The notes under the pieces were generated by a model, which was given only the letters and a program-made list of their open reading frames with translations, was not told where the DNA came from and made no database searches. Shown in pieces: positions 7,624 through 15,736 of a stretch of DNA of 39,495 nucleotides. The stretch covers positions 1 through 39,495 of the forward strand of contig NZ_JAYFFI010000021.1 of assembly GCF_036289405.1 (NCBI RefSeq), written 5' to 3'. How positions within the stretch are numbered: position 1 is the first letter of the stretch; each line of letters starts with the position of its first letter. The position numbers and the translations under genes were made by a program. The DNA comes from Pseudoramibacter faecis (lineage in GTDB: Bacteria > Bacillota > Clostridia > Eubacteriales > Eubacteriaceae).

Positions 7624-7788
7624 ATGAGAAAATACGAATGCACTTTATGTGGTTATATCTATGACGAGGCAGCCGGCGATCCGGACAACGGCATTGCACC
7701 GGGCACCAAGTGGGAAGATCTGTCGGAGGACTGGGAGTGCCCGCTGTGCGGCGCCAGCAAAGATGATTTCGAACTCGTCGAAGAATAA
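7624..7788 (+). CDS. Rubredoxin
   Basis: The 54-residue protein starts MRKYECTLCGYIYDEAAGDP and contains two CxxC-G knuckles, C6-T-L-C9-G and C-P-L-C-G near residue 40, which bind one iron atom. GIAPGTKWEDLSEDWECPLC is the classic rubredoxin core. It is a cytosolic one-electron carrier used in anaerobes for oxygen and peroxide reduction and other redox reactions. The start is supported by AAGGAGG at 7612-7618. It has its own promoter and terminator, so it is a single-gene unit; its electron partners are not in the window. Confidence 0.97.
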   Translation: MRKYECTLCGYIYDEAAGDPDNGIAPGTKWEDLSEDWECPLCGASKDDFELVEE

Positions 7789-7811
7789 TTAAAATAGGGC
7801 AAATACAATCG

Positions 7812-7840
7812 GACCGCAGGGAGACCTGCGGTCTTTGTTT
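7812..7840 (+). terminator. Terminator after rubredoxin
   Basis: GACCGCAGG (7812-7820), GAGA tetraloop, CCTGCGGTC (7825-7833), then TTTGTTT. Confidence 0.85.
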
Positions 7841-7894
7841 GTGCCTCGAATGGAATAGATAAAATAAAAATTAACTGAAAACACCAACGGAATA

Positions 7895-7923
7895 TTGACA
7901 CCCTTTACAAGTCGTGATAAACT
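7895..7923 (+). promoter_or_regulatory. Promoter of the glpK-glpP operon
   Basis: Perfect TTGACA (7895-7900), 17-base spacer, TAAACT (7918-7923). Transcription would start near 7930, giving a leader of about 150 bases that holds the antiterminator-type hairpin described next. Confidence 0.7.
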
Positions 7924-7961
7924 GATGAGAAACAGAATACATCTGGAGATTGAGGAGATGG

Positions 7962-8029
7962 ACGGAAACGCTGAGTCCTGTTTAATAAGTGTATGGTGAA
8001 AGAAGTACGCTTATTAAACAGGATTTTTT
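7962..8029 (+). promoter_or_regulatory. glpK leader terminator hairpin, likely GlpP-controlled
   Basis: TCCTGTTTAATAAGTGTA (7976-7993) pairs with TACGCTTATTAAACAGGA (8006-8023), one T-G pair in 18, followed by six T (8024-8029): a strong intrinsic terminator inside the leader, before the ribosome site at 8070. In Bacillus, GlpP bound to glycerol 3-phosphate prevents termination in such leaders of glp genes. Since glpP is the second gene of this operon, the same control is likely here. The sequence ACGGAAA at 7962-7968 recurs ahead of the second hairpin at 10212. Confidence 0.75.
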
Positions 8030-8081
8030 GTTGGATGTTTTTATCGCCTCAGCACATGGTTGAACAATGAGGAGGGGAGCA

Positions 8082-9572
8082 ATGGCAAAGCATATTCTGA
8101 TCATGGATCAGGGGACGACGGGATCCCGCGGCGTGATTTATGATGAAAGCGGTCGTGTAGTCGCACTGGATTACAAGGAATACGAACAGTTTTATCCTAA
8201 ATCCGGCTGGTGGGAACAATCGGCCGAAGAAATCTGGCAGGTCACGCTGGAGACCTCGCGCAATGCTATCGCCAAAGCCGGTCTGGCTGGGGCGGATATC
8301 ACGGCGATCGGGATTACCAACCAACGTGAAACCACGGTGATGTGGGATAAAAATACCGGCAAACCGGTGTATCACGACATTGTTTGGGGATGCCGGCGGA
8401 CAGCGCCCATCGTGGAACGGCTGCGCCGGGCGGGGCACAATGCGCTCTTCAATCAGCGGACAGGGTTGGTGCTCGATCCGACCTATTCGGGGACTAAGAT
8501 CCGCTGGATTCTCGATAACGTGTCAGAAGCCCAGACCAAGGCAAACAACGGCGATTTGAAATTCGGGAACATCGACGCCTGGCTGCTCTGGAATTTAACC
8601 TGTGGCCGGGTCCATGCGACAGATTATTCCAACGCGGCGCGGACGCTGGTCTTTAACCCTTATGAAGGTCAATGGGACGACGATCTGCTCAAAGTATTGG
8701 CCATTCCAAAGGACATTTTACCGGAAGTCAAAAATTCGGTGGGTCTTTTCGGTATGGCCGATCCCAAGTGGTTTGGTGCGAAAATTCCAATCACCGGGAT
8801 TGCCGGCGATCAGTCGGCGGCGCTTTTCGGGCAGGCCTGCTTTGATGAGGGTGCGGCCAAGAACACGTACGGGACTTCGGCCGTGCCGCTGATGTTTACC
8901 GGTGATAAGGCCCCGCGCACTGCCACCGGCCTGATGACGCTGGCCTGGGGCATCGACGATCAGATCAAGTATTCGATGGGGGCCTCCATTTTAATTGCCG
9001 GTCAGGTGGTGCAGTGGCTACGGGACAAGATGCACTTCTTCGGCAAGGCCAGCGAATCCGAAACGATGGCCGCTTCGCTTGCGGATAACGGCGGCGTCTT
9101 CTTTGTGCCGGCGTTTACCGGGCTGGGCGCTCCGCACTACAATACCAATGCCCGGGGCATGATCATCGGTGTCACAGCTGACACGACGCAGGAACAAATC
9201 ACCCGGGCGGCGCTGGAATCCATGGCGTATCAAACCAGAGATCTGCTGGAGGACATGGCCGAAAACTCCGGCATCACTCTCAAGGAGCTCAAGGTGGATG
9301 GCGGCGCAGCACAAAACGACTGGCTGATGCAGTTCCAGGCGGATATTCTCAACTGCAGGGTCATCCGGCCGAAAGATATCGAAACGACGGCGCTTGGCGC
9401 CTGCTATCTGGCGGGACTCGGCTGCGGGATCTTTAAAAGCATCGATGAAATTCGGGATATGTGGCAGGCCGACAAAATTTTTGAACCGAAGATCGGCGAC
9501 ACCGAGCGGGAACTGCTTTACGACCAATGGCGGTCGGCTGTAGAACGCTCGAAGGACTGGGCCAGAGCATAA
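8082..9572 (+). CDS. glpK: Glycerol kinase
   Basis: The 496-residue FGGY kinase phosphorylates glycerol to sn-glycerol 3-phosphate with ATP. It has the phosphate-1 motif LIMDQGTTGSRGVIYD, the glycerol-contact block ITNQRETTVMWDKNTGKPVY (Arg-Glu pair), the GlpK tyrosine in DPTYSGTKIRW, GDQSAALFGQ with the catalytic Asp, and the adenosine block KVDGGAAQNDWLMQFQADIL. These residues fit true glycerol kinases. ATG 8082 is preferred because the in-frame ATG at 8067 lies within the ribosome site AGGAGGGGAG. It is the first gene after the attenuator leader; glpP follows 27 bases later. No glycerol facilitator gene is nearby. Confidence 0.95.
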   Translation: MAKHILIMDQGTTGSRGVIYDESGRVVALDYKEYEQFYPKSGWWEQSAEEIWQVTLETSRNAIAKAGLAGADITAIGITNQRETTVMWDKNTGKPVYHDIVWGCRRTAPIVERLRRAGHNALFNQRTGLVLDPTYSGTKIRWILDNVSEAQTKANNGDLKFGNIDAWLLWNLTCGRVHATDYSNAARTLVFNPYEGQWDDDLLKVLAIPKDILPEVKNSVGLFGMADPKWFGAKIPITGIAGDQSAALFGQACFDEGAAKNTYGTSAVPLMFTGDKAPRTATGLMTLAWGIDDQIKYSMGASILIAGQVVQWLRDKMHFFGKASESETMAASLADNGGVFFVPAFTGLGAPHYNTNARGMIIGVTADTTQEQITRAALESMAYQTRDLLEDMAENSGITLKELKVDGGAAQNDWLMQFQADILNCRVIRPKDIETTALGACYLAGLGCGIFKSIDEIRDMWQADKIFEPKIGDTERELLYDQWRSAVERSKDWARA

Positions 9573-9599
9573 TTGGATCGAAGAGAAAGAAACGATCGC

Positions 9600-10193
9600 A
9601 TGGAAAGCATCGAAAGCGTATTGACGAAGAGATTTACGGTTATTCCGTCAATCAAGCGGCTCGGCGATTTGGCAGCGGCGTTAAAGGGTGATTGTTCGGC
9701 TATTTTGCTGACGGGGGCGGATATTGCGAATTTAAAACCGCTGGCGAAAAAAGTACATGCGGCGGGCAAGCAGGTACTCGTCAATATGGAACTGCTCGGT
9801 GGGTTCGGGCGCGACCAGGCGGGCATTAAACTGCTGAAGAATTATTATGGCGTAGACGGGGTGATGTCCACCGATAGTAGCCGCCTGGGTATGGCCAGAC
9901 ACGCCGGCCTTTACACCATTCAGCGATTTCTGATCAGCGATTCCCGCGCCCTGGACACCAGCCTGCGCATCCTCAAGGGATCGGCGGCACATGCGGCAGA
10001 AATTTTGCCGGCGGTGATCGGCGTGATGATCATTGAGAAACTGCGGCAGGTAGCAGCCATGCCGCTTTTGGCCGGCGGTTTCATTCAAAGCGCGGAGACC
10101 TTGGACCAGGTCCGAGCCGCGGGATTTAACGGAGCGACCATCAGTCGCCGGGATTTATGGGATTGGCATTCGAGTGACAACAAAAGAGTGTAA
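9600..10193 (+). CDS. glpP: Glycerol-3-phosphate-responsive antiterminator GlpP
   Basis: The 197-residue product belongs to the GlpP family, which binds leader RNA when loaded with glycerol 3-phosphate and prevents termination at intrinsic terminators. Family blocks seen: FTVIPSIKRLGDLAAALK, AILLTGADIANL, VLVNMELLGGFGRDQAGIKL, GVDGVMSTDSSRL, TIQRFLISDSRALDTSL, LLAGGFIQSAETLDQVRAAG. The fold is a small TIM barrel. ATG 9600 was chosen over an in-frame TTG at 9573, which lacks a ribosome site; the site for 9600 (AAGAGAAAG) is modest. Placed between two terminator hairpins (7976 and 10212), it probably controls glpK (and so itself) and the operon that follows. Confidence 0.92.
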   Translation: MESIESVLTKRFTVIPSIKRLGDLAAALKGDCSAILLTGADIANLKPLAKKVHAAGKQVLVNMELLGGFGRDQAGIKLLKNYYGVDGVMSTDSSRLGMARHAGLYTIQRFLISDSRALDTSLRILKGSAAHAAEILPAVIGVMIIEKLRQVAAMPLLAGGFIQSAETLDQVRAAGFNGATISRRDLWDWHSSDNKRV

Positions 10194-10255
10194 CGGAAAA
10201 GTTGTGGTGAAATCCTGTTTGATCGGCGTTGTTCGCGGATTAAGCAGGATTTTTT
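10193..10255 (+). promoter_or_regulatory. Second GlpP-type terminator hairpin, before the FGGY-SDR-glpA operon
   Basis: ATCCTGTTTGATC (10212-10224) pairs with GATTAAGCAGGAT (10238-10250) with two G-T pairs, followed by TTTTTT. The left arm shares TCCTGTTT-A/G-AT with the glpK leader hairpin, and ACGGAAA (10193-10199) again precedes it. The ribosome site of the next gene follows within 10 bases. No separate promoter is evident, so it probably works as an internal on/off terminator. Confidence 0.65.
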
Positions 10256-10274
10256 GAACAAAAAGGGAGGAACT

Positions 10275-11780
10275 ATGGGGCAGTATTTATTGGGACTGGA
10301 TAACGGCGGCACGATGACAAAGGCGGCGCTTTACGACCTGAAGGGGCATGAAGTGGCGGTGAGCAGCCGCAAGACGGCGCTGATCCAGCCGGAGCCCGGC
10401 TTTACGGAACGCGACGGGGATGAAATGTGGGCAGCGAATGTCGGGGCGATTCGCTCGGTGCTGGCAGGAGCCGGTGTCTCCGGGGAGGAAGTGCTCGGCG
10501 TCGCGGTAACGGGCCACGGCAACGGGCTTTATTTAACCCGGGCCGACGGCATCCCGGCTTACAACGGCATCATCTCTACCGATTCCCGCGGCAAGGAATT
10601 TGCCATCGCCTGGAACAGCGACGGCACCTTTGAGCGCATCCTGCCCAAGACGATGCAGTCTTGCTGGGCCGGGCAGCCGACGACGATTCTGCGCTGGTTT
10701 ATGAAATATCGGCCGGAAGTCCTGGCCGATACCCGCTGGATTTTAATGTGCAAGGATTTTATCCGGATGAAGCTCACCGGGGAGCCCTATGCCGAAATTA
10801 CCGATTATTCGGGCTCCAGCCTGATGAACGTGCGAGATGTGTGTTACGATAGGGCGCTTTTGGCGGAGATGGGACTTGAATCCATTTATGATAAGCTGCC
10901 GCCTCTCAAATACGCCGGGGAAATCTGCGGCCGGGTGACGGAAGAAGCGGCCGGGCTCACCGGGCTTAAAGCCGGGACGTCGGTGGCCGGCGGCAGCATG
11001 GATATTCACGCGTCGGCCATGGCCGTGGGCGTCACCGATGAAGGCACCATGTGCGTGGTGGCCGGCACCTGGAGCATCAACGAATACATCAGCAAAAAGC
11101 CGGTGGTGGACAAGGATTTATTCATGACCTCCATTGATACGATACCCGGTTATTGGATGATCCTCGAGGGCAGTCCGACCTCGGCCAGCAATCTCGAATG
11201 GTTTCTCACGGAGATACTGCGGGATGTGGATTTAAAAGGCAAGGATATCTACGAAGTCTCCAACGCATCGGTTGAGAAAATCGGAGAACAGGATTGCGGT
11301 CTGGTGTTTCTGCCCTTCCTCTTCGGGACAAATGTGCACGTCAATGCCAAAGGGGCTTTTGTGGGGCTGCAGTCCTGGCATACCCGGGGCAATATGCTGC
11401 GCGCGGTCTACGAAGGGATTGTGTTCAGCCATCGCTATCACATCGAGAAGCTGCTTAAGTATCGCGACAAGCCGGCGCTTATCCGGATGGCCGGCGGCGT
11501 GGCGAAATCGGAAATCTGGGTGCAGATGTTTGCTGATGTGTTGCAAACGCCCATCGAGGTAGCGCGCAGCCAGGAATTGGGCGCTTTGGGGGCGGCTATT
11601 TGCGCCGGTGTGGCCACTGGGGTGTTTGCGTCCTTTAAAGAAGCGTCGGCGTCGATGGTGGATGTGATGTACACCGCGAAGCCCGACCCGGCGAAGAAGG
11701 CGCTTTACGACAAGAAATACGCGCGATACCGCAAAGTAATCGACGTGCTGGACGGCGTCTGGGACGATTGGGACGAATAA
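10275..11780 (+). CDS. FGGY family carbohydrate kinase, substrate unknown
   Basis: The 501-residue product has the FGGY layout: LGLDNGGTMTKAALYD (phosphate-1), GVAVTGHGNGLY, ILRWFMKYRP, CKDFIRMKLTGEPYAEITDY, SGSSLMNVR, VAGGSMDIHASAMAVG with the catalytic Asp, VVAGTWSINEY, and RMAGGVAKSEIWVQMFADVL. The pattern resembles L-xylulose/3-keto-gulonate or erythritol-type kinases more than glycerol or xylulose kinase, but I cannot name the sugar. ATG 10275 follows GGGAGG; an in-frame TTG at 10254 is within the terminator T-run. Its position behind a GlpP-type hairpin and ahead of an SDR, a glycerol-3-phosphate-dehydrogenase-like trio and a class II aldolase suggests that it phosphorylates a polyol or ketose. 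Confidence 0.85.
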   Translation: MGQYLLGLDNGGTMTKAALYDLKGHEVAVSSRKTALIQPEPGFTERDGDEMWAANVGAIRSVLAGAGVSGEEVLGVAVTGHGNGLYLTRADGIPAYNGIISTDSRGKEFAIAWNSDGTFERILPKTMQSCWAGQPTTILRWFMKYRPEVLADTRWILMCKDFIRMKLTGEPYAEITDYSGSSLMNVRDVCYDRALLAEMGLESIYDKLPPLKYAGEICGRVTEEAAGLTGLKAGTSVAGGSMDIHASAMAVGVTDEGTMCVVAGTWSINEYISKKPVVDKDLFMTSIDTIPGYWMILEGSPTSASNLEWFLTEILRDVDLKGKDIYEVSNASVEKIGEQDCGLVFLPFLFGTNVHVNAKGAFVGLQSWHTRGNMLRAVYEGIVFSHRYHIEKLLKYRDKPALIRMAGGVAKSEIWVQMFADVLQTPIEVARSQELGALGAAICAGVATGVFASFKEASASMVDVMYTAKPDPAKKALYDKKYARYRKVIDVLDGVWDDWDE

Positions 11781-11810
11781 AAATCGACGAAAACAGGAAA
11801 AGAGGCAATC

Positions 11811-12566
11811 ATGGATCTTAGATTGAACGGGAAAAAAGCGATTGTGACCGGGGCGTCCCGAGGCGTCGGCCGGGCGGTGGCATTGGCCTTGGCGAAAGAG
11901 GGCGCGGATCTGGCCGTGGTGGCCGGGCATCTCGACGGGGCGGCTCAAACGGCGGCGGCCTGCGAGACTTTTGGCGTGCGTGCGGTGGCGCTGGCGGCGG
12001 ACTTTGCCGATGTCTCCGCCGTGACGACGGTGATGGAAAAGGCCCACGAAGCCCTGGGCAAGATGGATATCCTCATCAACAATGCGGGGATTTTTCTGCA
12101 GGGATGGTGCCAGGACATCGCGCTCGATGATTGGCAGCGTACCCTGGATGTGAACCTGACGGCAGCCTTTCGCGCGTCTCAGTATTTTGCCAAAGTTAAT
12201 CTCGCGGCCGGGCGCAGCGGGCGCATTATTAATGTGAATTCTCAGGCGGCCTTTCATGGCTCGACCACCGGCCACGTGCACTACGCGGCGAGTAAGGCCG
12301 GCATGGCAGCGATGACCGTTTCGATGGCCAGAGAGCTTTCGCCCAAGGGCATTACGGTGAATGCGGTGGCGCTGGGGATTGTCGAGACGGATATGATTGC
12401 GGCGAGCATGGTGGCGCACCCGGGGTATTACGAAAGCCGGATCCCCGTCGGTCATGTGGCGAAGCCCGAAGAAGTGGCCGATGTGATCGTTTTTCTCGCG
12501 TCGCAGCCGGCCGCTTATATGACCGGCGCCACAGTGGATGTGACCGGCGGCATGTTGATGCGCTGA
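11811..12566 (+). CDS. Short-chain dehydrogenase/reductase
   Basis: The 251-residue classical SDR has the cofactor loop TGASRGVGRA, NNAG at LINNAGIF, the catalytic Ser in INVNSQAAF, Tyr-Lys in HYAASKAGMAAM, and the C-terminal block ATVDVTGGML. No Asp at the end of strand 2 is obvious, so NAD or NADP preference is open. A GGAAAAGAGG ribosome site precedes ATG 11811, 30 bases after the kinase stop. In this operon it most likely oxidises a polyol to a ketose (or the reverse), supplying the neighbouring kinase. A fatty-acid role (FabG-like) is less likely given the context. Confidence 0.85.
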   Translation: MDLRLNGKKAIVTGASRGVGRAVALALAKEGADLAVVAGHLDGAAQTAAACETFGVRAVALAADFADVSAVTTVMEKAHEALGKMDILINNAGIFLQGWCQDIALDDWQRTLDVNLTAAFRASQYFAKVNLAAGRSGRIINVNSQAAFHGSTTGHVHYAASKAGMAAMTVSMARELSPKGITVNAVALGIVETDMIAASMVAHPGYYESRIPVGHVAKPEEVADVIVFLASQPAAYMTGATVDVTGGMLMR

Positions 12567-12603
12567 TGGCAGTGTGATGCGCCGGGAAAAGAGGGAGGAC
12601 AAA

Positions 12604-14055
12604 ATGGAACAGGCAATTTACGATGTGATGGTCATCGGCGGGGGGATCACCGGGACGGGCATCGTGCACGAACTCGCGAAATACGATTTGAAACTGGCGC
12701 TTTTAGAGCGCAAACCGGATATCGGCGTCGGGGCGACCAAGGGCAACGGTGGCGTGGTGCATCCGGGCTACGACCCCCACCCCGGGACGCTCAAGGCGAA
12801 GCTCAACCCTGTGGGCGCGCGGATGTATCCGCAGCTGGCCCGCGATCTGGATTTTCACATTCGCAAAACGGGAACGCTGGTGGTGGCCTACTCCGATCAG
12901 GATCTAAAAAAGGTGAATGAGCTCTGCGATAATGCTCGGGTGAACGGGGTGGCGCAGGTGGAGCGTATCGACGCGTCGCAGTTACAAAATCGCGAGCCCT
13001 TTATCAACAAGGCGGCGCTCGGTGCGCTGCTGGCTCACACGACAACGATGATCGACCCTTTTGAGGTGGCGGTGGCCTTTGCAGAAAACGCAGCGGAAAA
13101 CGGCGCCGATATTTTGGTCAATCAGCCGGTGACAGGGATCCGTGCGGACGAAGACGGGGCTTTCACCGTCACGACGCCGATCGATCGCTTCCGCACGCGC
13201 TATATCGTGGACGCGGCCGGTGTGCACGCCGATGACGTGGCGGCGCTGGCCGGCTTGCATGAGTACCGAGTCCAGGGGCGTCACGGGAATCTTTGCGTGC
13301 TGGATAAAAACATGCCGACGCCGATTTCGACGGTGATGTTTCCCTGCCCGAGCCCAGACACCAAGGGCATCGCCTTGATTCCGATGGCCCACGGCAACAC
13401 CATCGTCGGCTCCACGGCGACCATGCGTGAGGACAAAGAAGACACCAGCAACGACGCCGAAGGCATCGATGAGCTTTTGGCCGGGGCCCATCATCTGGTT
13501 CCGGATTTTAAAGACAGCAGCGTGATTCGTACCTTTGCCGGGCAACGCCCGGTCGCTCTGGATAACGGCAATGATTTTTGGATCGCTGCGTCGCCTGCGC
13601 TGCCGCATTTCATTCACGCGGCGGGGATTCAGTCGCCGGGGGCCGCGTCGTCGCCGGCCATCGCCGAATACGTGCGGGATCTTTTGGCCGATGCAGATCT
13701 CGAACTCAAACCTCGGTCGGGTTATCAGCGGTATCGCCAGGCGCCGCCGGATTTCGATCAGTTAAGTCTTGAAAAGCAGGACGCGCTGATTGGGAAAGAT
13801 CCGGCCTACGGGCGCATCGTGTGCCGGTGTGAGACCGTGACGGAAGGCGAAATCGTCGCGGCGATTCATCAGCGTTTGGGAGCGCGGACCGTCGAGGGTG
13901 TTAAGCGGCGCACTCGGGCCGGCATGGGCCGCTGTCAGAGCGGTTTCTGCCAGTTCAAAGTGATGAAAATTCTGGCCCGGGAGCTGGGCGTGCCGGAAGA
14001 GGCCATCCAATTTGAAGAGAAGATTTCACCGGTGCTATTCGGCAATATCAAGTAG
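12604..14055 (+). CDS. GlpA-like FAD-dependent dehydrogenase with C-terminal [2Fe-2S] domain (copy 1)
   Basis: The 483-residue protein has a DAO-type FAD fold with DVMVIGGGITGTGIVHELAK at the N-terminus and FAGQRPVALDN and GIQSPGAASSPAIAEYV near residue 330. The C-terminal BFD-like domain (about 400-460) has ligands C407-x-C409 and C444-x4-C449 in RIVCRCETVTEGEIVAAIHQ and AGMGRCQSGFC. This matches anaerobic glycerol-3-phosphate dehydrogenase large subunits of Firmicutes and Thermotoga, which form a set with the next two gene products and pass electrons from glycerol 3-phosphate, giving DHAP. ATG 12604 follows GAGGGAGGA; an upstream in-frame ATG at 12574 lacks a site. A homologue lies at 35582. 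Another polyol phosphate is a possible substrate. Confidence 0.88.
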   Translation: MEQAIYDVMVIGGGITGTGIVHELAKYDLKLALLERKPDIGVGATKGNGGVVHPGYDPHPGTLKAKLNPVGARMYPQLARDLDFHIRKTGTLVVAYSDQDLKKVNELCDNARVNGVAQVERIDASQLQNREPFINKAALGALLAHTTTMIDPFEVAVAFAENAAENGADILVNQPVTGIRADEDGAFTVTTPIDRFRTRYIVDAAGVHADDVAALAGLHEYRVQGRHGNLCVLDKNMPTPISTVMFPCPSPDTKGIALIPMAHGNTIVGSTATMREDKEDTSNDAEGIDELLAGAHHLVPDFKDSSVIRTFAGQRPVALDNGNDFWIAASPALPHFIHAAGIQSPGAASSPAIAEYVRDLLADADLELKPRSGYQRYRQAPPDFDQLSLEKQDALIGKDPAYGRIVCRCETVTEGEIVAAIHQRLGARTVEGVKRRTRAGMGRCQSGFCQFKVMKILARELGVPEEAIQFEEKISPVLFGNIK

Positions 14056-14078
14056 CGGGGGATAGAAGGGGAAGCAAA

Positions 14079-15371
14079 ATGCAAACTATTCATTATGATG
14101 TGGTGGTGGTTGGCGGCGGCCCGGCGGGACTCGCGGCGGCGTTAGCCGCCAGGGAAAGGCAGGCATCGGTCGCGATGATTGAGCGCAACGGCGAACTTGG
14201 CGGCATTCTCGAGCAATGCATTCACGCGGGATTCGGCCTGCATCATTTTAGGGAAGAGCTCACCGGTCCGGAATACGCCGAGCGCTTTATCGATCAGCTG
14301 ACCGGCAAAGACATCGCCGTTTATCTCGACACGATGGTGCTGAAGATCGATCACGGCGAAAGGGGACAAACCGTTCAGGCGATAAATGAAAAGGGAACCT
14401 TGATTCTCACGGCAGAAGCCGTGGTGCTGGCTATGGGATGTCGGGAACGCACCCGCGGCGCGATCCGCATCCCGGGGGACCGACCGGCCGGCGTGTTCAC
14501 GGCGGGCATCGCCCAGCGCTATGTGAATCTGGAAAATATGCGCCCGGGAAATCGGGCGGTGATTCTGGGCTCCGGGGATATCGGGCTCATCATGGCGCGC
14601 CGCTTTGCTCTGGAAGGCATCGAGGTCGAAGGGGTTTACGAAATCATGCCCTATCCCAACGGGCTCTATCGCAATATTATCAACTGCCTGGACGACTTTG
14701 GCATCCCACTGCATCTGTCGACCACGGTGACCCGGATCAATGGGAAAGACCGGGTGCAGTCGGTGGAGGTGTGTGAAGTGGACGGCGCGCGGCAACCGAT
14801 TCCGAAAACGCGGCGGGTGATTCCCTGTGATACGCTGCTGCTTTCCGTCGGGCTGATCCCGGAAAACGAGCTGAGCCGCAAAGCCGGGGTTGCGATGGAT
14901 CCGGTAACCGGCGGGCCGCAGGTTGACGATATCCTTCAAACCTCGGTGCCGGGCATTTTTGCCTGCGGCAATGTGCTGCATGTGCACGACGTGGTGGACT
15001 ATGTCACGGAGGAGGCCTTTGAAGCCGGGCGTCAGGCGGCGGATTATGCGGCCGGCGCAAGGCAAAAACGCGACGCCGCGTTGAATCTGTACGCCGAAGC
15101 GCCGGTGCGCTATACGGTGCCGGCGGTGGTTGACGGCGATGCAGCGTCGATCCCCGTCAAATTCCGGGTGGCGGAGCCGATTGCAAGCGGCCGAACCCAG
15201 GTGCGCTGTGGCGATCAGGTGATCTTTGAAGAGAAGAAACCCCATCGCTATTTGCCGAGCAACATGGAAATCATCACCCTGCCACAGGAAGCGTTGGCTG
15301 GCTGCACCGGTGAGCTGAAGGTGGGTATTGTCGGCGATAAAACCACGACCGCGAAAGGAGAAGCACGATGA
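14079..15371 (+). CDS. NAD(P)/FAD-dependent oxidoreductase, GlpB-like subunit (copy 1)
   Basis: The 430-residue protein has the FAD motif DVVVVGGGPAGLAAALAAR, the conserved GGILEQCIHAGFGL with a cysteine next to the flavin, MGCRERTRGAIRIPGDRPAG, a second dinucleotide fold VILGSGDIGLIMARR, and the late FAD contact VPGIFACGNVLHVHD. It belongs to the pyridine-nucleotide disulfide oxidoreductase superfamily and is always found beside GlpA-like and DUF1667 genes in anaerobes. It probably channels electrons between the FAD of the GlpA-like subunit and a carrier or NAD. Start spaced 23 bases from the previous stop with GGGGAAG. Its stop overlaps the DUF1667 start by ATGA, which implies equal expression. 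Copy 2 is at 37068. Confidence 0.88.
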   Translation: MQTIHYDVVVVGGGPAGLAAALAARERQASVAMIERNGELGGILEQCIHAGFGLHHFREELTGPEYAERFIDQLTGKDIAVYLDTMVLKIDHGERGQTVQAINEKGTLILTAEAVVLAMGCRERTRGAIRIPGDRPAGVFTAGIAQRYVNLENMRPGNRAVILGSGDIGLIMARRFALEGIEVEGVYEIMPYPNGLYRNIINCLDDFGIPLHLSTTVTRINGKDRVQSVEVCEVDGARQPIPKTRRVIPCDTLLLSVGLIPENELSRKAGVAMDPVTGGPQVDDILQTSVPGIFACGNVLHVHDVVDYVTEEAFEAGRQAADYAAGARQKRDAALNLYAEAPVRYTVPAVVDGDAASIPVKFRVAEPIASGRTQVRCGDQVIFEEKKPHRYLPSNMEIITLPQEALAGCTGELKVGIVGDKTTTAKGEAR

Positions 15372-15733
15372 AAGACGTTAAAATGAGCTGCACCACCTGT
15401 CCCAACAGCTGCGAAATGGTGGCGACTGTCGACGGCGGCAAAGTCGTCGCGGTGACGGGCAACCTTTGCAAGCGAGGCGTTGATTTTGCCGAGCAGGAAT
15501 GGATTAACCCGATGCGCACCCTGACCTCGACGATGATTCTGAGACGGGCCGGCCGGGAGGCGTTGTCCGTTCCGGTGAAATCCGCTGCTCCCATGCCGCG
15601 CGGCCGCATGATGGATGCCATGGCCGCCATCCGAGAAACGGCAATCGATCATCCGGTTGCCATCGGCGAGGTGCTCATCCCAGATGTGGCCGGCTGCGGG
15701 GTCAACATCGTGGCATCGAAGACGGTGGGGTAA
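15368..15733 (+). CDS. DUF1667 domain protein (copy 1)
   Basis: The 121-residue product has a cysteine cluster C8-x2-C11-x3-C15 and C34 (SCTTCPNSCEM, NLCKRG), the pattern of this small family. The cysteines could bind a metal or iron-sulfur cluster; I infer this from spacing. The family accompanies GlpA-like and GlpB-like genes across Firmicutes and Thermotogae and is the presumed third subunit, comparable in place, not in sequence, to GlpC of E. coli. No membrane segment is seen, so membrane attachment is not by this protein. It overlaps the upstream gene by four bases and the aldolase follows after three. Confidence 0.87.
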   Translation: MKDVKMSCTTCPNSCEMVATVDGGKVVAVTGNLCKRGVDFAEQEWINPMRTLTSTMILRRAGREALSVPVKSAAPMPRGRMMDAMAAIRETAIDHPVAIGEVLIPDVAGCGVNIVASKTVG

Positions 15734-15736
15734 GCC

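Noticed and set aside
7962..7975. Catabolite-responsive (cre) element in the glpK leader
   Set aside because: The core GGAAACGCT fits partly, but both outer positions of the consensus fail, so it is not supported.
11232..12602. 456-codon open frame on the minus strand
   Set aside because: It is antisense to the FGGY kinase and SDR genes, rich in His and Arg as expected from a GC-rich shadow frame, and has no ribosome site or family motif.
14142..15245. 367-codon open frame on the minus strand
   Set aside because: Shadow of the GlpB-like gene; composition is typical of an antisense frame, no recognised domain.
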